DNA from: Owenia fusiformis
Lineage: Eukaryota > Annelida > Polychaeta > Sabellida > Oweniidae
DNA length: 64,000 bases
NCBI GenBank assembly: GCA_903813345.2
Contig: CAIIXF020000001.1
Span: forward strand, 37,725,366 to 37,789,365
Direction: 5' to 3'
In this document: piece after piece, positions 12,101 through 21,229 of the stretch
Position numbering within the stretch: the first letter of the stretch is position 1
Layout of the letters: each line of letters opens with the position of its first letter
Translations under genes and position numbers: made by a program
Notes under the pieces: generated by a model
What the model saw: the letters and a program-made list of their open reading frames with translations, nothing else
What the model was told of the DNA's origin: nothing
Database searches by the model: none

Positions 12101-15100
12101 AGAAACACCATTCAGTTTGTAATAAAAACTCATGGAGAGCCATGGAATCATGGAAAGTCCATGAGGACAGATTCTATGGTGCTTAGCAAAAAGCAAATTG
12201 CAGTTATCCAGGGAGAAGGGTGTGTCACAACTTACAAAACAGTGAAAGTGTTTGTGGCAACATGTCCTTTTACCAAGTAGCCAAATTTTCAAACACATTT
12301 TGTCAATTGGCTGATGTTCCATTCTCTGGTGTTTCAAAGTACAGTGATATATCAATCATGTTCTGATATGTAACTCAGTATTGGACAGTCTTTCCAAACT
12401 TTCCATTCTTCATGTCATTCTTAAATGTTTGGTACTTTGTGATAACTCATTGTTTTCAATATCAACTAAGGCTTTAGTTGAAGTAGCAGTAATATAAGTT
12501 ATTGAATGATTTGAAATGCAATACAGTATATATTCTGCTCAAGAAATTCTGTGTTGGAAAGAGACAAAGTCGAGTGCCAATATATAATATTGAGAGCAGA
12601 ATATATCCTGTATTGCACCTCAAATCATTCTATAACATTTTTATCGTGTGGTCTTAGGCCAATACATTTTACTCAGAAGGTAATTCCTATGAAATATTCT
12701 GTATTGCTACTGAGATTGTCCCCTCCGTCCCAATATTTTTTGTATTGCTAAGGAGATGATCAATAAGGACAATCTCAGTAGCAATAGATTGGTACAGAAC
12801 AAGAACTGACCAATCAGAGGGCTTCATTTTACAGATCATACGATAAGTAAGCTGAATACTCTCCAGATTCATGGAATTTTGAAATCAACAAGGATTCCAA
12901 TTCCTCATTCCTGACTTTATGAACTCTGAAGGCCTTGTTGAAGTGTTTTCCACTACCATCAATTGAACTGCAAATATCTAAGATTCTATAAGAATGTCAT
13001 CGAACCCTTAATCTCATATATTTTCCCACAGCACAGAAGGGTATGGAATGTCCCCAATCTAATGAAAGCATTGCAGTGAAACATTAAAGGATCGGGCAAT
13101 ATTATAGACCTTCTTTTCTGCTGCTAAATCAAAGTTTGTTAATGTCACCTATTTTTATAATCTCATCAAAAATTTATTTGTGAATGACATCCTATCATTA
13201 TTTCAGTTTTAATATATAAAGGACACAGTTCCTAAACCTTAAAACAATGGTATTTTGCAGCATAATTTACTAGCATCTACACAAATTCACAACAATCAAA
13301 TCCTGTTTCTATAGAACCATCATCACCAAGAATTATTTCAAATTACTGATGACATATACATTTATTCTGTCTGAAAAATTGGTGGTTATTTGCTGCATTG
13401 TTGTAAAGTTATTAATCATTTTCAATGTATCCCCTACGTTTGTCCTGCGGGAGGGGTGGTGGAGGAGGGGGAGGGGTTACAAATATTGAGGAGGGATAGA
13501 AAAATCATAGAAAATGTTAACTGATACAAGAATCATACCTTCTGTTGAAATTGTGATAATACTGGCTATACAATTGAAGTTATCTACTGTTAAGTAGGCT
13601 TGATCATTCAGTTAAATGCCACGCCCACTTTTGATTATTTAGAGGGGGTGGGTCATAGAAAAAAAATTTAAAAATATTTCTAATTGAGACTTAATCATCA
13701 TTTCAATTTTAATGCATGCAGGACATATATATGCAATTTTCTAAACCTTAAAACAATGCTATTTTTGCAGTATAACTGGCTAGCATAGGATTTTTTCGTT
13801 AACTAGCCCGCCCAAAATAGACACAAATTAGCAAATTTTGACAATCAAATTCTGTTTCCATAGCAACCATCATACCTATAGTCACCAATTTTTTACCAGT
13901 TATCAATGACATATATGTGTATATATTCTGAAAAAATTGTGGTTATTCATAATGTTTTTGTAAAGTTATTAATTATTTTCTAAACCGTACTAAACGAAAA
14001 AACGCAAATAAGAGAAAGCTTTCACACACATATAAAAAATGAACTAGTCTAATCCGCCAGTATAAACTCTGTGCTATACGTCGCCGGGCCAGGCGCACAC
14101 TTTAAGTACAGTATTTGAACCCATAGTCCCACCTATAGAATCTGATATTTTAATAATTTTCAATGAGATAAATATGGCTCAGAGAATTGGGCTAACTTGT
14201 AGATTATGTACCGCGGCGTGAATTATTTTTGAGCAAATTTTTCTCCCCGTGATGTGATGAATTCTTGGAGTTGGGACCATCCCCTCAAAAAGGTTTTACC
14301 ACTTCTTTAGATTGCCTATGTGGAAGTTTCATGTTTACACCCCCCCCCGCCCCCCTTTATAAGTCTAGTAACTGGAAGTCCCCCTTTGGAACACTTATGA
14401 AAGTCTGTTTATGTTTTGTAATTAGAAATTCAAAAAAGGGTTAATTGCCGAAATATCAAGAAACAAAATTAAGATTTAAAACATTGACACTCTGATATGC
14501 TATCCAATGCCAAACTTATGGAGGGGGTGTACATCATTCGTTAAAAATGTCACTCTCAGAATCATCTTGATCCATCAAGGTAATTCATAACTGAAGGAAT
14601 ACACTTGTTTAACAGTATGTCCAGAATGAATTTTGAATTTTGAGGCTACATATGCATTTTAAGATAAAGTATTTTATTTCTAAGACATTTTCCAAATTGA
14701 ACTTTTCAAGGTTTAAGTGTACTATAAAAGATTTTTTTATCATAACTGTGGATTTTTTTGATATTCACAGATGGGTCTGATATTCCAAGATATGGCCAAA
14801 TGATATGTTTTATTTTAGTGCTATGCGATGAAAGGTAGGAAAGGAAGAGCAGTGATCATCAACAACCAGAACTTTGATGACACGAGCACTTTGACGAATA
14901 GATCAGGTTCTGAACAAGATGCAGAGATCCTCTCTAAATTATTCACAAAACTTGGATACGATGTTCGTAAATATGATAATTTGACTGCATGTGTAAGTTT
15001 ATAGTGTACAATTTTAATAAACACATTTCTAAAGTGACGAAAACCGCGAACGAAAATAGATCATTACAAGTCACCACTTGCCATTTGTTACAGACGCCGA

Positions 15101-17306
15101 AAATTGATAAATGACCCTTTCTATTTATTTTCCGTTCTCCATATAATTGCAAAAACAATATTTAGAAATAACAAACGTCATTAACATCTACATATTTCTG
15201 ATATTAACTCCGTGATCAATAATGAGTTTTGCCTAAATTCATATAGGATATGCAGAAATATTTGAACAACGAGGCTAAGCAAGATTATCATAACTATTGC
15301 TGCTCGTTTGTTTGTGCTATTCTAAGCCATGGGGGTGAGGGAAACACAATATATGGAGTGGACGGAGACACAATGAGTGTGAAGGACATCACACTGATTT
15401 TTAACAATCAAAATTGTGAATATCTATCTGGTAAACCGAAGATTTTCATCATTCAAGCCTGCCAAGGAAGTAAGTTTTCCAAGTTAAGAATTCTTTACCT
15501 TTCGAAAAAGAGCCATTCTGTTGAATTTACATGCACAGGATAGAAGAGTCCTCGATTTCATTCTCTTTTGGTAATTTATTTAGATACAAAAGACACTGGT
15601 GCACTCGACAGAAGTGATAGCAGTAACAATATCCTTGAGAGTTTGTCACTTGACACAACGGATGGTTCCATCAGTCCTCTGAAAGGCGGGTGTGAATCAT
15701 CTCATGGGAGATATTATGTTCCCGATGGCGAAGATTCAGTTGATGGTTCTTATCCGGGACTTGATAGATGCGACAGTGTACCAACTGACTCGGACATCCT
15801 GGTGGCCAATTCAACCACTGAAGGTAAACACACGTTGGTAACTTATTTCTTATCGCCAAATAAACTGACTGCATGACGTCTTTGTAGTACAATTGTGACT
15901 TTGTGTCTAAATTCTTAGAGGTCGGGAGTGTAGGTTCTTTTAGGCGCTACCAAAATTGAATTCCTGCCTGCGTTAGTCTCTTAAATAACAAGCTATCACT
16001 GATCATTATTAGAATTAATTGTCTTATGATTTTTACTTTCATGTTTTTCATGCTTTTAGGGAAGACTTCATGGCGTGTAGGTGGTCGGGGCAGTTGGTTT
16101 ATACAAGCTGTTGTATATGTGTTTGCTAAAATGGCCCACAATACTGATATCAGTAAACTATTTGTGAAGGTAAATTGCATCATATTCATTTTAGTAACAT
16201 GAATATTCCCACTCCCTTGGTTACCAATATAACTTCAAACTAAGCATAGAACAAATAAACTTGATGGAATTATATCATATTGAACATATTTGTCATTTGT
16301 CAGTTACCATGTCAACAATATATACTTTTATTATATCATTGCTAGAATTTGTGTCCTTTGATTGGCTGATTCAGTACCATGTGATCAAAAATACCAAAGC
16401 GTATTTCACAGCTCCCTTAATTTTGGAATTATAAAAGACGTATTGCCCGGCGTATTGCCCGCCCGGGAATTCTGAATCGTCCCGTTTCAGTTGTGACGTG
16501 CATCAAAAAGGCAGACTGAAAAAGATTTAAAAGTCTGAATTCCGATGAAAAGAACGACATCTTGACGGATGTGCATCGGAATGACATCTAATGTCTTAGA
16601 ACATTTTCAAGTGTTATGTGGACGAAATAGACGTTAAATCTATCGATAAAATCGTTCTGGATGGAATTTTAGAGGATTTTTTTGGGAACTGCGAACTTGG
16701 GGAATATTACAAGAGTGCCAGTCTGCAAAGTAAGCGAATGTCTAGCAATGATATAATAAAACAAATATTTCATTCTATGTTCGGGCAATACCTGTTACAC
16801 TTTCAATGATTTTTGCAGCATGTATTTCCCTCGCCCTCCGGGCTGCGGGCAATACATGCTGCAAAAATCATTGAAAGATGAACAGGTATTGCCCTCCATA
16901 GAATGAAATATTTGCTTAGTATGTTAAGATTGTTTTGGATACACTTTTCACTCAATCTTTGCACACCGGTGTAAAAGAAATTATGGTCCACTGGGGATTA
17001 TGGTCCCCTTTCTTAAAGGCCCTTACTGGCCCTGATTGTGGATACGATAATAAGGGAAAGAGTTGTGTTTAGGTCACCATATAAATCAATGGAAAGTAGG
17101 ACCATACTTTGATAGGACCTCCTACCCTTTTACACCGGTTCTAAAATTTGAAAATAATTCATATAAAAAATATGGCTATCTTTTAGGTTAATGGACTCGT
17201 CTCAAGCGCAACAACTAAAACAAATTTCAAACAAGCATCGAAAGTGGAAAATACGCTAAGAAAAGATCTGTATCTCTATCCTGGTATAGGCGAAAGTTAC
17301 TGCTAG
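110..17306 (+). CDS. CARD-containing caspase (caspase 1 of a tandem pair), 8 exons, 482 aa
   Basis: Predicted cysteine-aspartate protease of cell-death or innate immune signalling. Exons: 110-241, 629-962, 1220-1335, 14819-14992, 15247-15469, 15584-15823, 16060-16169, 17187-17306. All junctions are GT-AG and the phases join without a stop. The CARD occupies about residues 1-90, across exons 1 and 2. A linker follows, then the p20 subunit with the pocket Arg in NRSGSEQD, catalytic His280 in ILSHGGEG and catalytic Cys324 in QACQG. An Asp-rich inter-subunit linker (exon 6, e.g. VPTDSD) comes before p10 with SWR (410-412), GSWFIQ and the terminal LYLYPG. The start at 110 is preceded by an in-frame TGA at 80-82, and its MDPNHKK matches MDSKHKK of the paralogue at 21230. 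Intron 3 is about 13.5 kb and full of transposons. All catalytic motifs are present, so it should be an active enzyme. Whether it acts as initiator or in inflammation cannot be told. Confidence 0.9.
2885..3310 (+). repeat. Dispersed repeat family Z, copy 1 (palindromic GCGGGCAGATATA core)
   Basis: This segment has a clear reverse-complement match at about 48300-48850. The shared parts include the stretch around TGTCTGTGTTTTCTCCATTG, the TTACAAATTATGAACAAATA stretch and a nearly perfect palindrome of about 28 bp (GCGGGCAGATAT/ATATCTGCCCGC) at 3258-3285. Open frames here are not conserved as protein between the copies. It appears to be the outer part of an older inverted-repeat element that was interrupted by the mariner at 3328. 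Confidence 0.7.
3328..4424 (+). mobile_element. Mariner-family DNA transposon, 1097 bp, long TIRs, decayed transposase
   Basis: The ends CGAGGGGTGATCAATAAGTA and its complement are inverted repeats that continue for about 200 bp on each side (3328-3545 and 4205-4424). The element is bounded by TA at 3326-3327 and 4425-4426, the Tc1/mariner target duplication. Inside, 3687-3878 on the plus strand still resembles the mariner transposase C-terminus: LLHMVNASAH stands for the usual LLHDNAxPH and YCPDLLTCDLF for YSPDLxPxDYxxF. The rest of the transposase is gone, so it is non-autonomous. Confidence 0.88.
4427..5114. repeat. Palindromic repeat block with two GAGCGYAGCGA hairpins
   Basis: Copies of CCATCGAATATCAC at about 4440-4540 precede two large hairpins. 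One is at 4555-4677, with its loop around GAGTGAGCGTAGCGAGAG. The other is at 4980-5114, with its loop around GAGTGAGCGCAGCGAATG. Both have arms of about 45-55 bp containing ATCCATGAGTGGAT. No coding potential is convincing. The block looks like part of an older foldback-type element. Confidence 0.65.
5312..7185 (-). mobile_element. LINE (non-LTR retrotransposon), 5'-truncated, CR1/Jockey-like reverse transcriptase remnant
   Basis: On the minus strand, 7120-6803 encodes the RT start (SSSPGPDGI, NYRPISVLSVFSKLLEK). The frame breaks near 6790. Then 6743-6234 encodes palm motifs A (LDFSKAFDTINHDIL), B (GVPQGSVLGPLLF) and C (FADDTNLL) and a downstream GKTNAILF. Region 5788-5594 encodes the usual C-terminal tail TRQ...GPNLWNALPHD. 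The 3' end at 5317-5338 is a (TTGAA)n run instead of poly(A), as in CR1/L2-type LINEs. No endonuclease domain is present and several frame breaks exist, so the copy is dead. The exact clade needs a tree. Confidence 0.88.
7200..7370. repeat. Tandem and inverted CATCGAATATCAC repeats; right arm of the older element
   Basis: Three direct copies of about 20 bp (ACCATCGAATATCACTTT) are followed by inverted copies, making a local hairpin. Positions 7321-7370 are the reverse complement of the sequence split by the mariner at 3300-3327 plus 4427-4455, so the two flank the LINE as arms of one older inverted-repeat element. Confidence 0.65.
7371..7760 (+). repeat. Dispersed repeat family Y, copy 1
   Basis: Begins with the GTACTGGGAGGTTTTGGATA motif and ends near a CCCTAAAACCCTACTTGGCA stretch. 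A reverse-complement copy lies at about 43540-43795. Internal short direct repeats of CGAAGCGGGAAGATATG occur at 7617-7670. No coding capacity was recognised. Confidence 0.6.
7866..9041. mobile_element. Foldback/MITE-like element with ends built of GTTTCGGACAACT repeats
   Basis: The left end (7866-7950) holds about five units of the type CCGAAACCCAGTTGT. The right end (8965-9041) holds the same units in inverse orientation. The roughly 1 kb between them is AT-rich with no recognisable gene. Terminal inverted repeats made of short tandem units are typical of foldback elements. Confidence 0.65.
11722..11912. repeat. GGTACTGTAT-rich low-complexity patch
   Basis: Irregular repeats of GGTACTGT and its complement ACAGTACC, in both orientations, inside the centre of the 4.1 kb inverted-repeat element. 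Confidence 0.5.
12499..12637. repeat. Long hairpin
   Basis: About 43 bp starting AGTTATTGAATGATTTGAAA is repeated in inverse orientation at 12594-12637 with few mismatches, leaving a loop of about 50 bp. A second hairpin (ATTGCTACTGAGATTGTCC) is at 12704-12785. Confidence 0.7.
15067..15105 (+). repeat. ACAGACGCCGA repeat, truncated copy
   Basis: TTTGTTACAGACGCCGAA next to GTCACCACTT. The same motif pair occurs at 21413-21525, 24903-24978 (inverse) and 37145-37270. This copy lies in intron 4 of caspase 1. Confidence 0.55.
16440..16917 (+). mobile_element. Transposon fragment with possible tyrosine-recombinase-like coding remnant and a large hairpin
   Basis: Lies inside intron 7 of caspase 1. 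From 16618 to about 16740 the plus strand reads LDGILEDFFGNCELGEYYKS, followed by ASLQSKR. This recalls the N-terminal region of animal Crypton-type tyrosine recombinases (a leucine-rich helix followed by G-E-Y-Y and a short basic stretch). That is family memory, not a search. It runs into a hairpin at 16758-16917 with arms of about 75 bp and a GC-rich loop, both arms containing GGGCAATAC. No catalytic recombinase residues are present. Confidence 0.4.
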
Positions 17307-17669
17307 AGTGATTGCGTTGACTCTATTAATACGTCCTTAAAGTGTATCATAAGTTGACGATGCAACTCACTGTTTAAACGTTGTCAAAATGATGGGATAC
17401 TTCTACTTTTTGTGAAAATATTCTTTGATGTATCGACTTCAGTATCTTTCTTCGAAGTGTAATGACATAGGATTCTCAGCTCCAAAGAAACAATTTGTGA
17501 AAGGATCAGCCTCACCACTCAGGACAGTGTTGAAACATAAAATGCTAGGAACAACTAAAATGAGCGAAAGCTATTTATATGCCATCCAGATTATCGTAAA
17601 GACTGTCTGTCAACAGAAGGGAAGGGGCATCACGTTGTTATTGATGGAAATCAATCAGACGGACTATTC

Positions 17670-17727
17670 TTGAAATAAAAAGTTACAGCATTTTGAAAAA
17701 AGTGGCGTCTTTTTGGCCCACCCTGTA
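17670..17727 (-). mobile_element. Single mariner-type terminal repeat
   Basis: The sequence ends GGCCCACCCTG followed by TATA, the standard right end of a Tc1/mariner-type element (compare ends at 52674 and 59063). No matching left end was found nearby, so only a fragment remains. It sits downstream of the caspase 1 stop. Confidence 0.45.
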
Positions 17728-19952
17728 TATAGAGTCCCCCTAAAGATTAATTACTGAATTAATAGTATTAATTTAACTTAAATGCCTAATGCTATAGAAA
17801 CCAAAATACTAATATTATCAAATGTCTTTGATGCTGTTGATATCTTTTGAGTTTCTAATAACAACCCTATTGCTAATGCAAGTACCTATAAATGCAATCT
17901 TAATGAAGTATAAGAATAGTGGATGGTTATATTCAAAGAAATAAAACAACGTTTTTGAAAATAATCTTTGAAATATTAGTTAACTCAAATATTAGTCGCT
18001 TTACTTCACAAACAACGTTTTTTAAATTTTTTGTACGCAGATATAGTGACCCAGACATATCTTTACATTCGATTTCAATCATGTAAAAGTACAGGTATTC
18101 ATTGATTGCAACCAACGTTTTACATATAAATTATCAAACATTTTCTAGCTACATGTAGGCTATATGAATTGATTAACCATGCCTTGTATAATGCCATGCA
18201 TGCATTTGGCGATTGAAGATAATTTTGTAAATGTAACTATGATGATAATTTATAAATAAATAAATAAAAAATGAACCCTGGCTCTGTAAAGAAAAAATGT
18301 TCATTGTCCTTTACCAATCATATCCTTTTTATTTTTCGTTATCATTATCCAAACATTAAGACTTAGAGGTATAATGTATGTATACTTTGACCAATTGGAG
18401 AAAATTTCAAATTGAAGAACGATTAACAATAAATAATGAAATTGTCATAGATTTTCAATGGAAAGTGCCATGGAAGTCGTGGACATTTTTATTCATGAGT
18501 TTACTTTTATTAAGTCATGATATTCATCCTTTATGATTATACTCACATTTGAGATTGTGGTTCTTTTATGTGACTTGCGCATGTTTACACCATGCGACTT
18601 CCTACACAACATGGGATTACCAATTTTCTTTAAAGGGGTTTCAAAACGAAACTGACGAACAGTTTTGTGAAAACCTAAATCATCAAAGGCGACAAATACA
18701 ATGTCCTGGACTTAAGTTTTAGAGTGTTGCCACTAATACAAAAAGAACATTAAGCTGGGTCCTCTGCATTTTTGAGTGCAGGCTGAGACTAAAAGGTGCA
18801 GGTAAGCAAGTGCTTGAAGCAAATTGAAATTATAATTGCCATGCTTTTACCTCTGGGTTATTAAAGGTATTATAAGCCCTTCCCCATTCAAAAACACATT
18901 TGAGGTTTGAGGTACACGGTTTCAATTTTAGCGACACTAGGCATTTTGATCTCCCCGGACCCGTGTACGCCAAGTCAAAGATGCAAGGTGCAATGAAGTT
19001 GTCATTAGAGCCACCTATAACATATTATATAAGTTAAGGTTCAATACGTCGGCAAAATGACTATGTCAAAAGTGATTCATTATATACAATGCATAACACG
19101 TCGATGAAGTTAATGAGAATCTGAATATGAAATTACTATGGCAATTCGAAACAGCATTCCCGTATTTATTGCATTTCCACAGACAGTGTTTTTTCTAATT
19201 TACAAGCTGACGACAATATCATACCTTTTTAGTATAGGTATAAGGAAAGGAGTATCTAAATCAAATCCACGAGCATACATATGACAAATTATGGATTATG
19301 CTATGGTTTTACGTTGTTTTCAGGGGCTTTATTGTTCTTTTTTGAACCATTTGCATATGCACAAATCAAATATGTACTCTTTTTAAAAATACCTAGGACT
19401 TCTTAACATACGTTATTTGGCTGGCCTATAGAATGTTTCAATAAGTTAATGTTTAACATACTCAATAGCTATTGATGACAGACTGGCACCTAGTACCTAG
19501 TAAACATACGATGTCACCTCAATGTTTTCGTGTTATCGAGTCTTACGAAAAAAAAGAAAACATGAAATGAACATAACAGCATGCGTCGCATATGTCAACA
19601 AATAGATCTAGTTGACGTAACCACTTTTTATGTGTCGACCAAATCTCAAAAGCAATCAAGGGCAACAATGACATAATATATGAACAAATACATCCTGACG
19701 TTTTTTACAAGAGAAACATGTTTACTTCACGTGAAACTATTTATGTAATTGAATATATACAATCACGTTTGTTTGTATCTAAAATTAAACATAAATAATT
19801 TTCCATTTGATGTTTCATGGTGGTCCCCTGATTACATTGACATTTTAGCTGAGTTAAGTTTGACTGACTCCCCAAAGGTGATCAGGTAAACGGTGGCATT
19901 ACATGTAGTACCAAATAAAAATTTCAAAAAAGGCCTTTTAGTTAAGCTTTAA
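17728..19952. other. Intergenic region between the two caspases, no gene seen
   Basis: AT-rich with several AATAAA runs near 18250 that could serve polyadenylation. I see no exon-like segment, no recognisable transposon end and no conserved motif in it. Confidence 0.5.
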
Positions 19953-21023
19953 TGTCCTGTTTAAAGTCCCCGTCTAAAGTTTGAAAATATTTTTTTATCA
20001 TTCATTTACTATTTGTCAGGACGTAAAAAGTGATTTTAGAGATTTTTGAACAAAAAAAATTTTTGAAAAAAAAGTTGTGAGCATTTCATTTCTCAAATAT
20101 TCAAATTTCCCGCCATTTTTCAAAAAAAAGTTGAAATTTCTTAATCATCAAATATTTCTTAATGCATTTCAAAAAAGATTATCTTTTTAACACCAATGCA
20201 AAGATTGAACAAAAGACACACTATTTCAATAATAAAATGTCATATTTAATGAGCCACTTCAATGTTTTAGCTTTTCAAAAATATTTTGAAACATTAGTGA
20301 TGTCACTAAGGTAACAAAAACTTTTTGAAAAAAATTGAATTTTTTTTCGATGTCAATCTTTCCTAAATATGCTAGACTTTCATAAAAAACGTTCATTTCT
20401 TTTTTATCAACCGTTTTTCTTAATTTTTTCGGCAAAAAACATGGGAGGATGAATGCTACGCATTGGTATGAATTGTGGCTAATTAGAAGATATGAGTGAC
20501 CTCTAAAAGTTTGTTTTGAATAAATTCACAAATTTTGGAACAAAAAGTCTGTCAAAAACCACTTTTTGAAATTAAAAAAAAAAGTTTCACATATCACACT
20601 TTGATAACATTGGATAAGACTACAATATAAGTCAAAGTGGTTTAAACTTTACATGGGGCCTTTAAGGGCCCCTGTTGTAGCTATTGAAAATGGATTCTAG
20701 CAATACTCACCAACATGAATCTACTTGTTGAGGCTCGATCAACGAGAAAATGTGGATTTCAGCAAGGAGATAGACGTCCTTGATTTCATCAAGGGTGTCA
20801 TTGACTTATTAAGGGGATACAAACGATTTCACCCTGCATATCTACAGTACATATGCAGGATGAACTCAATTGCATCCCCATGTTAATCCAATGACACCCT
20901 TGCTGAAATCGTCATTTTCTCAGAAGAACTGAAGTTGATTGAGTCTCAACAAGTAGATTCATGTTGATGAGTATTGCTTGAATCCATTTTCAATAGTTCG
21001 AATAGGGGTTCTTAAACAGGACA
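19953..21023. mobile_element. Inverted-repeat element just upstream of caspase 2
   Basis: The outer ends TGTCCTGTTTAA and TTAAACAGGACA are inverse. An inner inverted repeat of about 75 bp joins 20664-20740 and 20925-21005 (ATGAATCTACTTGTTGAG and complement). The left half is rich in TTTTTGAAAAA-type runs. No transposase is visible. It ends about 200 bp before the first caspase 2 coding exon. Confidence 0.55.
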
Positions 21024-21229
21024 TTGTGCTTGCTTTTTAGAACTTTTTGTTGGTACTAATGGCGAAACATTAAGATCATATATAAATTGTTAATCTCTCT
21101 TGTCGACATTTAAGTAGAGCCTATAGTATTTTTTGACAGCGTAACTATTTGTATCATGTTAAACTTTAAAAACAGTTTTTAATGAATCAGGTATCGAAAC
21201 ATCAACAGGTGCTTAAAAGAACAGGCAAA

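Larger units (their letters stand above)
9892..13981. mobile_element. 4.1 kb inverted-repeat element with duplicated arms
   Basis: The left arm (9892-10395) is matched in reverse complement by 13480-13981, ending in GAAAATAATTAATAACTTTA and its complement. A second diverged arm unit (10430-10880) is matched by about 13180-13470, and a partial third lies at 10890-11020. Each unit contains ATATATGTCCTGCATGCATT and the GGGCGTGGCATTTAA-type motif. The central 2.2 kb includes a hairpin at 12499-12637 and one at 12704-12785 but no transposase that I recognise. Confidence 0.7.

Noticed and set aside
17425-17673. Open frame after the caspase 1 stop
   Set aside because: It is not continuous with the gene and lies next to a mariner end. 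It may be transposon debris, but no motif supports it.
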